Of a stretch of 64,000 nucleotides of DNA, positions 35,972-45,724 are shown in pieces; position 1 is the first letter of the stretch; each line of letters starts with the position of its first letter. Source of the stretch: Patiriisocius marinus (GTDB lineage: Bacteria; Bacteroidota; Bacteroidia; Flavobacteriales; Flavobacteriaceae); the NCBI RefSeq assembly GCF_008974325.1, contig NZ_BKCG01000001.1:496001-560000 (forward strand), given 5' to 3'. The notes below the pieces were generated by a model, which was not told where the DNA came from, searched no databases, and was given only the letters and a program-made list of their open reading frames with translations. The translations under genes and the position numbers were made by a program.

Positions 35972-36345
35972 TTATTTAAAATAAAGCTGTAAAAACTCTT
36001 TCTGTTTAGTTTTAGAAACTGGAATAGCCTTTCTGTTTTATAAAACAACATAACCTTCGTTTTTAAATTCGGAAACTTTCTACAAATTAACAATGTGCGA
36101 CTTATGACATTTGTAAAAAGGATTGGGTACCATTTTTTTCAAACTTACCAATGTTATATGAACTTACAATTTCAGAAGAGTTCTCAAGATGAATTTTAGT
36201 ATATCCATCATAACCCTCAACATGTAGGATATCGTTATAATTAACAAACAAAAAACCATTACTAGTAGGAATCATCAACTTGTCTGCCTTGCTAGAAGTG
36301 GTTGTTAAGTGATTTAAGAGCACGTTGTCTTTTTTGAGAGCGATT
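35972..36345 (-). pseudogene. Decayed LytTR-family regulator (C-terminal domain remnant)
   Basis: Read on the minus strand, GFLFVNYNDILHVEGYDGY and TKIHLENSSEIVSSYN (from 36323 leftward) are the first half of a LytTR DNA-binding domain. The frame ends at 36102. In the next frame it resumes as CHKSHIVNL, stop (36080-36082), KVSEFKNEGYVVL, stop (36038-36040), NRKAIPVSKTKQKEFLQLYF, then a normal end at 35972. So one single-base frameshift near 36110 and two nonsense codons break the domain. The receiver domain upstream is not recognisable. The intact relative at 16741 shows the same motif order (CHRSYWVNLRKVSG). Confidence 0.88.
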
Positions 36346-36652
36346 CAACCTGATTGTCATTTTATGCCTTGTATGGATTGATTAACAAGCACTTTCATTA
36401 AAGGAAGTGATTCTCTAAAGCGAAAACACCATTCGCTTAAAAACTACATAGTAGGTTTTAAGCCCATAAGTAGGGGACAAATACCCCTATATCACAAATT
36501 CTTTTGTTCATTATTAATAAACGCAAAAGTGCTTAAGTGTCCCTCAAACACAAATAAAAACTCAATAAAATAAACTGACATAATTATACTCAATAATTCA
36601 ACTACAACTAAAAACATATTTTCCTATTTTTGCACCCAATAAATCCACACAC
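36324..36652. other. Gap between regulator remnant and pyrH
   Basis: The first 20 bases or so may still belong to the decayed regulator (IALKKDN-like linker). The remainder is AT-rich without a reading frame. It ends with the pyrH -7 element at 36625. Confidence 0.5.
36625..36632 (+). promoter_or_regulatory. -7 promoter element of pyrH
   Basis: TATTTTTG, followed by GCACCC, fits TAnnTTTG and lies 20 bases before the ATG, so the leader is very short. No -33 TTTG is visible at the expected distance. Confidence 0.5.
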
Positions 36653-37360
36653 ATGCACTATAAAAGAATTTTACTTAAACTATCTGGTGAAGCCTTAATG
36701 GGAGACCTTCAATATGGTATCGATCCAGTTAGATTGCAAGAATACGCTCAGGACATTAAAGCAATTATTGCTAAAGGTGTTGAAGTAGCTATCGTTATAG
36801 GTGGAGGTAATATCTTTAGAGGTGTTGCGGGTGCTAGTCGCGGTATGGACCGTGTGCAAGGTGACCATATGGGAATGCTTGCAACCGTAATTAATGGTCT
36901 TGCATTACAGAGTGCCTTAGAGGATGAAGATATTCCAGTTCGTCTACAAAGCGCTATAAAAATTAATGAAGTTGCTGAACCTTTTATTCGCCGTAAAGCA
37001 ATGCGTCACCTAGAAAAAGGTCGCGTAGTAATTTTTGGTGGCGGTACTGGTAATCCTTATTTTACAACAGATAGTGCAGCTGTTTTAAGAGCCATTGAAA
37101 TTAAAGCCGACGTAATACTAAAAGGAACAAGAGTTGATGGTATTTACTCAAGTGATCCAGAAAAAAATAGTGACGCAACAAAATTTGATGATATCAGTTT
37201 CGACGATGTATTACGAAAAGGTCTAAAAGTAATGGATACCACTGCATTTACATTAAGCCAAGAAAATGAATTACCAATAATCGTTTTTGATATGAATACA
37301 AGAGGCAACTTAATGAAAGTTGTGATGGGAGAAAAAATAGGAACTAAAGTTAACTTATAA
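36653..37360 (+). CDS. pyrH: UMP kinase
   Basis: The 235-residue hexameric bacterial UMP kinase has the start [60 protein letters not shown], and [13 protein letters not shown]. It phosphorylates UMP to UDP with ATP. It precedes frr by 248 bases, the usual rpsB-tsf-pyrH-frr order, here interrupted by the 35335 gene and a pseudogene. Confidence 0.97.
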   Translation: MHYKRILLKLSGEALMGDLQYGIDPVRLQEYAQDIKAIIAKGVEVAIVIGGGNIFRGVAGASRGMDRVQGDHMGMLATVINGLALQSALEDEDIPVRLQSAIKINEVAEPFIRRKAMRHLEKGRVVIFGGGTGNPYFTTDSAAVLRAIEIKADVILKGTRVDGIYSSDPEKNSDATKFDDISFDDVLRKGLKVMDTTAFTLSQENELPIIVFDMNTRGNLMKVVMGEKIGTKVNL

Positions 37361-37456
37361 TATATTCCGAAATTTTCTGAATTCATTAAAATTTCAGATA
37401 AATTAAAATTGTTATTTTTGAAATGGTCTAATTATTGAATAACATTTTTTAGATTA

Positions 37457-37477
37457 TTAAAATTTCAGAAGTGAAAT
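37457..37477. repeat. Small hairpin motif ATTTCA-GAAG-TGAAAT, copy 2
   Basis: ATTTCA (37462-37467) and TGAAAT (37472-37477) are perfect reverse complements around GAAG. The 20 bases 37457-37476 equal 22213-22232. The first half of the motif also occurs at 37391. It is located in the pyrH-frr gap. Confidence 0.55.
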
Positions 37478-37608
37478 GCCTGACAACTTAATGGTTAACA
37501 CCTTAAGACAAAAAGATTGAGAATAGTTAATCTCTATCATTCGGGTTTTTAGAATAAGCATTAAATAAAAATAAATCGTAAACTAAACTTAGTGAACGTA
37601 GTCGTATT

Positions 37609-38163
37609 ATGGAAGACGAAATTGAATTTATTATAGACAGTACTAAGGAAGCAATGGACAATGCTCTTGTTCACCTTAAAAAGAAATTTTCTAACATTCG
37701 TGCTGGAAAAGCTTCACCAGCGATGGTTGGTAGCGTAATGGTTGATTATTATGGTAGTCAAACACCTTTAAGCCAAGTTGCAAATATCAACACCCCAGAC
37801 GGTATGACTATTACCATCGCACCTTGGGAGAAAGGATTAATTCAAGAAATAGAAAAAGGAATTCATTTAGCTAACATTGGTTTTAACCCAATGAACAATG
37901 GCGAAAGTGTAATAATAAATGTTCCACCATTAACTGAAGAACGTCGTCGTGAACTTGCTAAAACTGCAAAAGCCGAAGCTGAAGATTCTAAAGTAGGAGT
38001 ACGTAACGATCGTAAAAATGCTATGAACAGCATTAAAGACCTTGATATTAGTGAAGATTTACAAAAATCACTTGAAGAGGACGTTCAAGAAATGACAAAC
38101 AAGCATATTAAATTGATTGACGAGCTATTTGTTGTTAAGGAAAAAGAAATAATGACGGTTTAA
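37609..38163 (+). CDS. frr: Ribosome recycling factor
   Basis: The 184-residue protein is of standard length. It has FSNIRAGKASPAMV, VDYYGSQTPLSQVANI and PWEKGLIQEIEKGI in the first half and PPLTEERRRELAKTAK and VRNDRKNAMNSIKD in the second. It releases ribosomes from mRNA after termination together with EF-G. It is closed by a terminator at 38191. Confidence 0.98.
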   Translation: MEDEIEFIIDSTKEAMDNALVHLKKKFSNIRAGKASPAMVGSVMVDYYGSQTPLSQVANINTPDGMTITIAPWEKGLIQEIEKGIHLANIGFNPMNNGESVIINVPPLTEERRRELAKTAKAEAEDSKVGVRNDRKNAMNSIKDLDISEDLQKSLEEDVQEMTNKHIKLIDELFVVKEKEIMTV

Positions 38164-38190
38164 TTCAAAACAACGTTAAACATTATACAA

Positions 38191-38216
38191 TAAAGCGGCT
38201 CATTAGCCGCTTTATT
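38191..38216 (+). terminator. Terminator of frr
   Basis: TAAAGCGGCT (38191-38200) pairs with AGCCGCTTTA (38205-38214) around CATT. The hairpin is compact. Confidence 0.9.
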
Positions 38217-38256
38217 TATAGTTTTGAATCTTAAAACATCGTTTTTAATAATCCTT

Positions 38257-39546
38257 ATGCGTAATCCACTTCTCCTCTTATTGCTTCTCGTTGGGTTAAC
38301 TACTTTCGCGCAACAACCTACCATACAAACAAAGCAAGATACTACAGCCACTAAAGCTGAAATTAAAGAGAGTCCATTTGTAACTGGTTTTTATCCTATT
38401 GGCTTTTTTGATATTGACCTAAAATATATCGTTAAATTTAATAGCTATGAAGGTTTACGCCTTGGAGTAGGTGGAGTCACTAATGAAAAATTGTCTGATC
38501 GCTACAAAATAGGTGGTTATGTAGCTTATGGATTCAAAGACAAAAACATAAAATATAGTATAGGTAATTCATTACGAATTAATAAAGAAAATAACACATG
38601 GATAAATCTATTCTATGCAGATGATATAGCCGAAATAGGAAGCTTTAAATACCTTACTGATGATAGAGTTTACTCCGTTTTTGAACCACGACTTGTAAAC
38701 GTTACTCAGTTTTATAAACACAAAACGTGGCAAGCAAACATCCAAACCGAATTTTCAAAAAAGTTTTTAGCAGAAGCTAGAATATCAAGAAGCGGTATAA
38801 AACAAATTGAAGATTACCAGTTTGTAAATAAAGGAAAAACATATCGAGATTACGAAGTAGCCGAAGCAACCGTTAGCGTTAGAATAAGTCCTAAAACTAA
38901 CTTTTTCACTTCTGAAGATGGCCGCGTCGAATATTTTGATGGATTTCCAAAAATTAGCGCACAAATAACAAAAGGAATTAGCGGACTAACTTCTAGTGAT
39001 TTTGATTACACAAAATTTGGTTTAAAATTAGACTACTACATTAAGCGCACTAATTTATCTTCCACTAACTTTTTACTTGAGGGATTACTCGCAACTGGCG
39101 ATGTACCTCTCACCCACTTATTTCATGCATATCCAAATAACCCAACTAAAGATGAAATTCTACAACGATTTTCAGTAGCTGGGCGTCGTAGTTTTGAGAC
39201 TATGTATTTTGGCGAATTTTTCTCAGATAAATTAGCCACATTACAAGTGAGACATAGTTTACGTCGTTTTGACTTAGGTAGACGCTTCAAGCCTGAATTA
39301 GTTTTTGTAACACGCCATGCTATAGGAGGTTTAGACAATATTGAAAGCCATTTAGGACTAACCGCTCCAGACGAAATAGGCCCTGCTTTTGGAACGTTAG
39401 AACAGGTTTTTAATGAAACTGGTTTTGAAATCAACAAGCTAATTTTTGGTTTTGGTTTAAGTTTCGCATATCGCTATGGGTATTATAACTTACCTGATTT
39501 CGAAGATAATATTTCGGCTAAATTCACTTTTTATCTGAAATTATAA
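38257..39546 (+). CDS. Outer-membrane beta-barrel protein related to DUF5686
   Basis: The protein has 429 residues from ATG at 38257, where a signal peptide begins (MRNPLLLLLLLVGLTTFAQ); the TTG at 38224 is upstream of it. The body is a run of amphipathic strands (KYIVKFNSYEGLRLGVGG, YKIGGYVAYGFKDK, LVFVTRHAIGG) ending YRYGYYNLPDFEDNISAKFTFYLKL, close to the end of DUF5686 proteins, which usually carry an extra N-terminal carboxypeptidase-like domain not present here. It is thus a short form of the family in the outer membrane. Its function is unknown. Confidence 0.78.
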   Translation: MRNPLLLLLLLVGLTTFAQQPTIQTKQDTTATKAEIKESPFVTGFYPIGFFDIDLKYIVKFNSYEGLRLGVGGVTNEKLSDRYKIGGYVAYGFKDKNIKYSIGNSLRINKENNTWINLFYADDIAEIGSFKYLTDDRVYSVFEPRLVNVTQFYKHKTWQANIQTEFSKKFLAEARISRSGIKQIEDYQFVNKGKTYRDYEVAEATVSVRISPKTNFFTSEDGRVEYFDGFPKISAQITKGISGLTSSDFDYTKFGLKLDYYIKRTNLSSTNFLLEGLLATGDVPLTHLFHAYPNNPTKDEILQRFSVAGRRSFETMYFGEFFSDKLATLQVRHSLRRFDLGRRFKPELVFVTRHAIGGLDNIESHLGLTAPDEIGPAFGTLEQVFNETGFEINKLIFGFGLSFAYRYGYYNLPDFEDNISAKFTFYLKL

Positions 39547-39720
39547 GTCCATTTCTATTACTGCTTTTATACCTAAAACAGCACGATTCTAAAACCTCAT
39601 TTTACACTTACATTCAACAGTCAATCTTTAATTTTAAAATCTGTAATTCATTTATTTTACTTATTTATGCAGTGCTTTTTTTTCAATCTGAAACTAATTG
39701 CAACGCAGAACCAAGCAAAT

Positions 39721-40470
39721 ATGAATTCTTTCAGAGTATTATTATTCTTAATATTAGCAACATTAAGTGTCGCAGCTCAAACAAAAAAGGGTGATACCAT
39801 TCAGGATAAAAAAGAATTGAAGTTTGATTATAAAGCTTTAATTATCCCTACACTTTTAATAAGCTATGGAATAATTGGTAAGGATCACGAAGATTTACTA
39901 GACTTTGACACCTCTTTTAACCACGGAGTAAATAATAATCATTTACGAAAATTTCCTATTGACGAGGCAACGCAGTCACTTGCAATTGCTTCAGTGTATG
40001 GTCTAAATTTAATAGGCATAAAAGGAAAAAATAATTTTAAGGATCGAACTATTATTATAGCAACTGCAGGTATATTAGTTGGTGCTACTTCTTTAGCATT
40101 AAAACGGTCTATAGATAGGCAAAGACCAAATGGATCTGGACTTTCATCATTTCCGTCAGGACATACTGCAACTGCTTTTATGGGTGCCGAATTTTTATAT
40201 CAAGAATACAAAGATGTTTCCATTTGGTATGGCATATCAGGATATGCAGTAGCTGCAGGTACAGGTTATTTAAGGATGTACAATAGAAAACACTGGCTTA
40301 CCGATGTTGTTGCTGGCGCTGGAATAGGAATTTTAAGTACTAAAATTGCATATTGGACTCATCCATTTTTAAAACAACTATTTATAAAAAAAGAAAAATC
40401 ATTATCAGGATCTATCGCGCCTTATTATAATGGGGAACAATATGGTCTTGGTATGTTGATGTCTTTTTAG
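39721..40470 (+). CDS. PAP2-family phosphatase
   Basis: The protein has 249 residues from ATG at 39721, where the signal peptide (MNSFRVLLFLILATLSVAA) begins; the frame upstream to 39667 is a less likely start. The three phosphatase motifs are present: KRSIDRQRP (K-x6-RP), PSGHTATAF, and an R-x5-H-x3-D match in MYNRKHWLTDVVAG. It probably dephosphorylates lipid pyrophosphates or phosphatidic acid on the periplasmic face. The gene lies between two other envelope genes. The substrate is not clear from sequence. Confidence 0.9.
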   Translation: MNSFRVLLFLILATLSVAAQTKKGDTIQDKKELKFDYKALIIPTLLISYGIIGKDHEDLLDFDTSFNHGVNNNHLRKFPIDEATQSLAIASVYGLNLIGIKGKNNFKDRTIIIATAGILVGATSLALKRSIDRQRPNGSGLSSFPSGHTATAFMGAEFLYQEYKDVSIWYGISGYAVAAGTGYLRMYNRKHWLTDVVAGAGIGILSTKIAYWTHPFLKQLFIKKEKSLSGSIAPYYNGEQYGLGMLMSF

Positions 40471-40588
40471 AATTCAAAATATGAACTTAGGTTCATGTTT
40501 TGAAATAGAATTATCATAAGTTGCTTAAATTTTTCAACAACTTTGTTGGATTCCTTACCTTTACAAAACTACCGTAACATCTATATCA

Positions 40589-42997
40589 TTGAACAAACTT
40601 TTTAGCATTGGTTTTTGGAGTGCAACAGCACGTTTTATTTTACGTAATCGTGTCTTCATTTTAATTGCTATAGCCGCCTTTACCGTTTTTTTAGGAATGC
40701 AATGGAAACATATGCGTTTTACCTATACCGAAGCTAATATGCTTCCTGATGACCACGAAATAAACCAAGAATACAATGAGTTTTTAGACAAGTTTGGTGA
40801 AGAAGGAAATTTAATTGTTTACGGTGTAAAGGATAGCCTACTCTTTACCCCAAGCCACTTCAACGCTTGGAATAAATTATCTATGGAGTTAGGAACTGCT
40901 CCAGAGGTTGATTTAACCCTATCCGTAGGTGATTTACAAAAGCTAGAAAAAAGAAAAGATTCGGTTGGATTTGTAATGGTACCTCTTGTACAAGATTCCA
41001 TTTTAAACAAGAAACAACTTGATAAATTACAATACGAATTATTTGAAAAACTACCTTTCTATAGTGGCTTAGTGTATAGTCCAGATAAAAAATCGGTTAG
41101 AACGGCAGTCTATCTAAAAAAGGATATTGTAAACACACCTGCAAGAAAAATATTTATCGAGGAAGTTTTAATTCCTAAAATAGCTGCGTTTGAAAAAGAA
41201 ACTGGAATTAAGGTATATACCTCTGGTATGCCTTATATCAGGACATTAAATTCACAAAACATTATCGATGAAATTGGGATGTTTATTGGCGCAGCACTTC
41301 TTGTTACCTCACTCATTTTCTTCTTCTTTTTTAGATCATACAGAGCTACATTTATTTCAATGATTACAGTGATTGTTGGTGTACTTTGGGCATTTGGTAT
41401 ATTAGGGTTATTAAAATATGAAATCACGGTATTAACAGCACTAATACCACCTTTGATTATTGTAATTGGGATTCCCAACTGTATTTTTTTAATAAATAAA
41501 TATCAACAAGAAATACAATTACACGGTAATCAAGCAAAATCACTTCAACGCGTTATTGCAAAAGTTGGTAATGCCACGTTAATGACTAACGTTACAACAG
41601 CTTCAGGTTTTGCTACATTTATACTTACAAATAGTCAGCTATTAAAAGAATTTGGTGTAGTTGCTTCTATTTGTATTATTGCCATATTTCTTCTCTGCTT
41701 GCTTATAATTCCTATTATTTACAGTTTTATGCCAGTGCCTAAAAACAAGCACTTAAAGCATCTAAACAAAAGATGGATTAACAGTTTTGTAGACTGGATG
41801 GAAAAAATGGTTAGAAATAACCGTATTGCTATTTACATTGTCTCTATTGGACTTCTTTGTCTAAGTATTATTGGAATTTATACTATTAAAATTTCGGGAA
41901 GTCTTATTGAAGATATGCCAAAAAAGGCGGAGTTTTTTAAATCAATCCGATTTTTTGAAAAAGAATATAAAGGGATTATGCCTTTAGAAATTTTAATTGA
42001 CACAAAGCGCAAAAAAGGAGTGATGAAACTCGCTACTCTTAAACGCATGGATGAGTTACAAACATACATTGAGGAAATTCCAGAATTTTCTAAACCTCTT
42101 TCTATTGTTGACCTTGTAAAATTTAGTAAGCAAGCCTATTACAATGGAAATCCAGAATATTATCAATTACCAAACAGTCAAGAACGCACCTTTATTTTAA
42201 GCTATGCTAAAAGCAGTGCAAGCGACACTAACCTGCTCACTAGCTATGTTGATTCTACTGGACAATACGCACGTATTACTGCGTTTATGGCAGATACAGA
42301 AACGGATCGTTTTGACCGTATTGAAGAAGATTTAAAAGCCAAAGCACTCAAGTTATTCCCTGAGGATAGATATAACGTAACACTCACTGGAAAAGCCTTA
42401 GTATTTCAAAAAGGAACTAAATACCTAGTAAACAATCTTATTATAAGCCTCTCACTCGCCATTCTATTAATAGCATTATTTATGGCGTGGATGTTTAGAA
42501 GTTTTAAAATGATTATTGTTTCATTACTCCCTAACTTGTTGCCGTTAATTATTACAGCAGGACTCATGGGCTTTTTAGGGGTACCTATTAAACCATCTAC
42601 AATTCTAGTTTTCAGTATTGCATTTGGTATATCGGTTGATGATACTATTCATTTTCTTGCAAAATACCGACAAGAACTTATAGCGAATGATTGGAAAATT
42701 AAGAAATCAGTTTACGCTGCACTTCGAGAAACCGGTGTAAGTATGTTCTATACTTCCATTGTACTTTTCTTTGGGTTCTCTGTATTTACTATTTCTAGTT
42801 TTGGAGGCACCGTTGCACTAGGAGCCTTGGTTTCGGTTACTTTAGTATTTGCAATGCTTGCTAATTTATTACTACTTCCTTCGTTATTGCTTTCACTTGA
42901 AAAAAGTATTGCAAACAAGAAAACCTTTAAAAAACCAGCACTTAGGATCCTACCTGAAAGCATGGAAGATGAAGATAATATTTCAGAAGAAAAATAA
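40589..42997 (+). CDS. MMPL/RND-superfamily exporter
   Basis: The 802-residue membrane protein has a duplicated layout: one span near 18-36, a large periplasmic loop, a five-span block (about 228-380), a span near 415-435, a second loop, and a last block (about 615-785). GISVDDTIHFLAKYRQE in the last block is typical of this family, as is ALIPPLIIVIGIPNCIF in the first. Such proteins move lipids or hydrophobic molecules using the proton gradient. The first codon is TTG at 40589; no ATG exists before the first span. No adaptor or TolC gene is adjacent. Confidence 0.87.
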   Translation: MNKLFSIGFWSATARFILRNRVFILIAIAAFTVFLGMQWKHMRFTYTEANMLPDDHEINQEYNEFLDKFGEEGNLIVYGVKDSLLFTPSHFNAWNKLSMELGTAPEVDLTLSVGDLQKLEKRKDSVGFVMVPLVQDSILNKKQLDKLQYELFEKLPFYSGLVYSPDKKSVRTAVYLKKDIVNTPARKIFIEEVLIPKIAAFEKETGIKVYTSGMPYIRTLNSQNIIDEIGMFIGAALLVTSLIFFFFFRSYRATFISMITVIVGVLWAFGILGLLKYEITVLTALIPPLIIVIGIPNCIFLINKYQQEIQLHGNQAKSLQRVIAKVGNATLMTNVTTASGFATFILTNSQLLKEFGVVASICIIAIFLLCLLIIPIIYSFMPVPKNKHLKHLNKRWINSFVDWMEKMVRNNRIAIYIVSIGLLCLSIIGIYTIKISGSLIEDMPKKAEFFKSIRFFEKEYKGIMPLEILIDTKRKKGVMKLATLKRMDELQTYIEEIPEFSKPLSIVDLVKFSKQAYYNGNPEYYQLPNSQERTFILSYAKSSASDTNLLTSYVDSTGQYARITAFMADTETDRFDRIEEDLKAKALKLFPEDRYNVTLTGKALVFQKGTKYLVNNLIISLSLAILLIALFMAWMFRSFKMIIVSLLPNLLPLIITAGLMGFLGVPIKPSTILVFSIAFGISVDDTIHFLAKYRQELIANDWKIKKSVYAALRETGVSMFYTSIVLFFGFSVFTISSFGGTVALGALVSVTLVFAMLANLLLLPSLLLSLEKSIANKKTFKKPALRILPESMEDEDNISEEK

Positions 42998-43069
42998 GGA
43001 TTACACAAATAAAAAAGCCTGAACAATTTAACATTGAACAGACTTTTAAGTAACAGAAGGAAATTTACT

Positions 43070-43795
43070 TTATTCCTTAATAAACTTTTTAATACTTTTT
43101 GTAACACTATTTGTAACAACAACCAAATAAACACCATTAGTTAAGTTAGAAACATCTGTTGCAACCGTTGTGTTAGTACTTGTTTTAGAAATTTGTAGTT
43201 TTCCTCTAATATCATACAATTCTATGCTACTATTTTTCAAAGACTCTGGCAGCACTAAACTCAATGTATTTTGAACTGGATTTGAAGCAATTGTAAAAGT
43301 AGGTAATCTATTATCTTCAACACCTAATAATTGATCACCATACACAGCAACATCACCGTTACTATTGGTTAAGGTTAATTGTTTATTACCATCGCTATCT
43401 GTTAGGATTTCGTATTCAATTGGATCGCTAACCGCATTTGTTTCGTGTTGAAAAATTTGATCAAAATAAATATTATCAAAATCAATATTCTCTTGGATAG
43501 AGCAAGTTTCTTGCGTTATAGAAACAAGACCATTTGGTAATAAAAAAAACCCTGTATCAAACAAAACATCACCTCCCCAGCATATACAAACACAAGTCTC
43601 TAAAAAATATCCGTTCCCAGTAGATAAATACTCTAATTTTGGTGTTTCTATTTCGTTATTACTTGGTGATACTATAACTGTACCCCCAATATTTATTTCT
43701 CTTAAATACCAAATTGTATTTACTAAGTCTGGTTCTTGAGCAGAACTGATAAATGAAAAAAAGCACACAAAAACTAATATCATAATATTTTTCAT
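43070..43795 (-). CDS. T9SS-secreted protein of unknown function
   Basis: The 241-residue protein has a signal peptide (1-19) and a T9SS type A sorting domain at the C-terminus (about 172-241, FTIASNPVQNTLSLVLP to NGVYLVVVTNSVTKSIKKFIKE). The middle part starts NTIWYLREINIGG, a beginning seen in other small Bacteroidota secreted domains, and has a cysteine cluster LETCVCICWGGD (Cys at about 88, 90, 92) plus Cys117. The cluster could bind metal or form disulfides. It would be exported and attached to the cell surface. I recognise no enzyme motif. Confidence 0.8.
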   Translation of the reverse strand: MKNIMILVFVCFFSFISSAQEPDLVNTIWYLREINIGGTVIVSPSNNEIETPKLEYLSTGNGYFLETCVCICWGGDVLFDTGFFLLPNGLVSITQETCSIQENIDFDNIYFDQIFQHETNAVSDPIEYEILTDSDGNKQLTLTNSNGDVAVYGDQLLGVEDNRLPTFTIASNPVQNTLSLVLPESLKNSSIELYDIRGKLQISKTSTNTTVATDVSNLTNGVYLVVVTNSVTKSIKKFIKE

Positions 43796-44102
43796 AATTT
43801 ATGAATTTTATTGTTTAAGAATGGTGCACGAATGTCACCCTCATAAATTAATATATTTTTAGTTAAGCAGTATACTACGAGGGGAGTTATAATCTTACAA
43901 TAAAACAGCGCATTACATAAGATACTTAAAGATATAATATTAAATCTAAAAAAAAATTAGACTTAATTATTATTATTTTAATGACGACCAATTTATTGCT
44001 TAATACAAAAAAAGCAACTCTTTTTAGTTCTTCGGAAATAGGTCAAATCCAATTTCAAATTTCTGAATTAAAAAGTATCTTTGGTGTTTCAAAAGAACAA
44101 TC
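43796..44102. other. Gap upstream of asnS
   Basis: It holds the asnS -7 element (44076-44083) and a 41-codon plus-strand frame from ATG 43981 whose TGA stop overlaps the asnS ATG. The rest is AT-rich; no structure is clear. Confidence 0.5.
44076..44083 (+). promoter_or_regulatory. -7 promoter element of asnS
   Basis: TATCTTTG fits TAnnTTTG and lies 19 bases before the start codon at 44103. The -33 region is weak. Confidence 0.5.
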
Positions 44103-45545
44103 ATGAAACACACCGAAATAGTACACGCATTAGCCAAGGAGGCCTCATTACACGAAATTACCATTAAAGGATGGGTTCGCTCTTTTAGGAGTAACCGCTT
44201 TATTGCCGTTAATGATGGATCTACCATAAAAAACCTTCAATGTGTAGTAGATTTTGAAAATTTTGATGAAGAAACGTTAAAGAAAGTTACAACGGGTGCT
44301 GCAATTGAAGTTACTGGAACTTTAGTTGAAAGTCAAGGGCAAGGGCAAAGCGTAGAAGTACAAACTTCTAAAATTACTATTTTAGGCGAAGCAGACCCTG
44401 AAGAAGTTAAGCTTACAATTTTATCCCCTAAAAGACACAGTTTAGAAAAGTTACGTGAGCAAGCACATTTAAGAGTACGTACAAATACTTTTGGTGCCGT
44501 AATGCGTATGCGTTCTAAACTATCGTTCGCAGTACATAAATATTTTCAAGAAAATGGCTTTTACTATATGCACACGCCAATTATTACAGGAAGTGATGCA
44601 GAAGGTGCTGGAGAAATGTTTAAAGTTTCGGCTTTAGACCCTAAAAATCCACCTCTTGATGACGACGGAAATGTTAATTATAAAGAAGATTTTTTCGCAA
44701 AAGAAACGAACCTAACTGTAAGTGGTCAGCTTGAAGCTGAAACGTATGCAATGGGCCTTGGTAAAGTATATACTTTTGGACCAACGTTTAGAGCTGAAAA
44801 CAGCAACACATCTAGACACCTAGCTGAATTTTGGATGATTGAACCAGAGGTTGCTTTTAATGACTTAAATGACAATATGGATCTTGCTGAAGATTTTATC
44901 AAATACGTACTTAAGTATGTACTTGATAATTGCCAGGATGATTTAGAGTTTCTTGAAAATAGAGTACTTCAAGAGGACAAAGCTAAGCCACAAGCAGAGC
45001 GTCAAGAAATGACACTTCGCGACAAATTAAGCTTTGTTGTTGACAATAACTTTAAGCGAGTAAGTTATACTGAGGCTATCGATATCCTTAAAAACAGCAA
45101 GCCAAACAAGAAAAAGAAATTTAAATATATCATTGAAGAATGGGGTGCTGACTTACAAAGTGAACACGAGCGTTTTCTAGTTGAAAAACATTTTAAATGC
45201 CCCGTTATATTATTTGATTACCCAGCAACAATTAAAGCATTCTATATGCGCTTAAACGAAGATGAAAAAACCGTTAGAGCAATGGATGTATTATTCCCTG
45301 GTATTGGTGAAATTGTAGGTGGATCTCAACGTGAAGAACGTTACGATGTTCTTAAACAGAAAATGCAAGCAATGGATATTAGTGAAGAAGAGCTTTCTTG
45401 GTATCTAGACTTGCGTAAATTTGGAACCTGTACTCACAGTGGGTTTGGATTAGGTTTTGAACGCCTCGTACTTTTCGCGACAGGAATGGGTAATATTAGA
45501 GATGTAATTCCTTATCCTCGTACACCGGGGAATGCTGAGTTTTAG
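44103..45545 (+). CDS. asnS: Asparaginyl-tRNA synthetase
   Basis: The 480-residue class II synthetase has an OB-fold anticodon-binding domain (about 15-115, [20 protein letters not shown]) and the catalytic core with motif 2 ([21 protein letters not shown]) and motif 3 ([21 protein letters not shown]). It charges tRNA-Asn directly, so this organism need not make Asn-tRNA by transamidation. A terminator follows at 45658, separating it from rpoN. Confidence 0.97.
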   Translation: MKHTEIVHALAKEASLHEITIKGWVRSFRSNRFIAVNDGSTIKNLQCVVDFENFDEETLKKVTTGAAIEVTGTLVESQGQGQSVEVQTSKITILGEADPEEVKLTILSPKRHSLEKLREQAHLRVRTNTFGAVMRMRSKLSFAVHKYFQENGFYYMHTPIITGSDAEGAGEMFKVSALDPKNPPLDDDGNVNYKEDFFAKETNLTVSGQLEAETYAMGLGKVYTFGPTFRAENSNTSRHLAEFWMIEPEVAFNDLNDNMDLAEDFIKYVLKYVLDNCQDDLEFLENRVLQEDKAKPQAERQEMTLRDKLSFVVDNNFKRVSYTEAIDILKNSKPNKKKKFKYIIEEWGADLQSEHERFLVEKHFKCPVILFDYPATIKAFYMRLNEDEKTVRAMDVLFPGIGEIVGGSQREERYDVLKQKMQAMDISEEELSWYLDLRKFGTCTHSGFGLGFERLVLFATGMGNIRDVIPYPRTPGNAEF

Positions 45546-45657
45546 TATTCAGTAACCGCAATATTTATAAAGGCAAATTAGACAAAAAACAATATATAGT
45601 TTATTATTCTGATTTTCAACTTATTAACTAAATATTTTAAATTGATAATCTTTTACT

Positions 45658-45698
45658 AAATCCAGCACCATAATCACATTGGTAGCTGGATTTTTTTT
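45658..45698 (+). terminator. Terminator of asnS
   Basis: AAATCCAGC-ACCA pairs with TGGT-A-GCTGGATTT (45658-45670 with 45680-45693) and eight T follow from 45691. Confidence 0.9.
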
Positions 45699-45724
45699 AA
45701 CTTTATAAAAAGTAAATAATCAAA

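Noticed and set aside
43005-43052. Terminator after the MMPL exporter gene
   Set aside because: AAAAGCCTG and CAGACTTTT pair with one mismatch and a long loop, too weak to list as a feature.
42748-43137. 129-codon minus-strand frame bridging the exporter end and the T9SS gene
   Set aside because: It overlaps two well-supported genes and has no recognisable domain.
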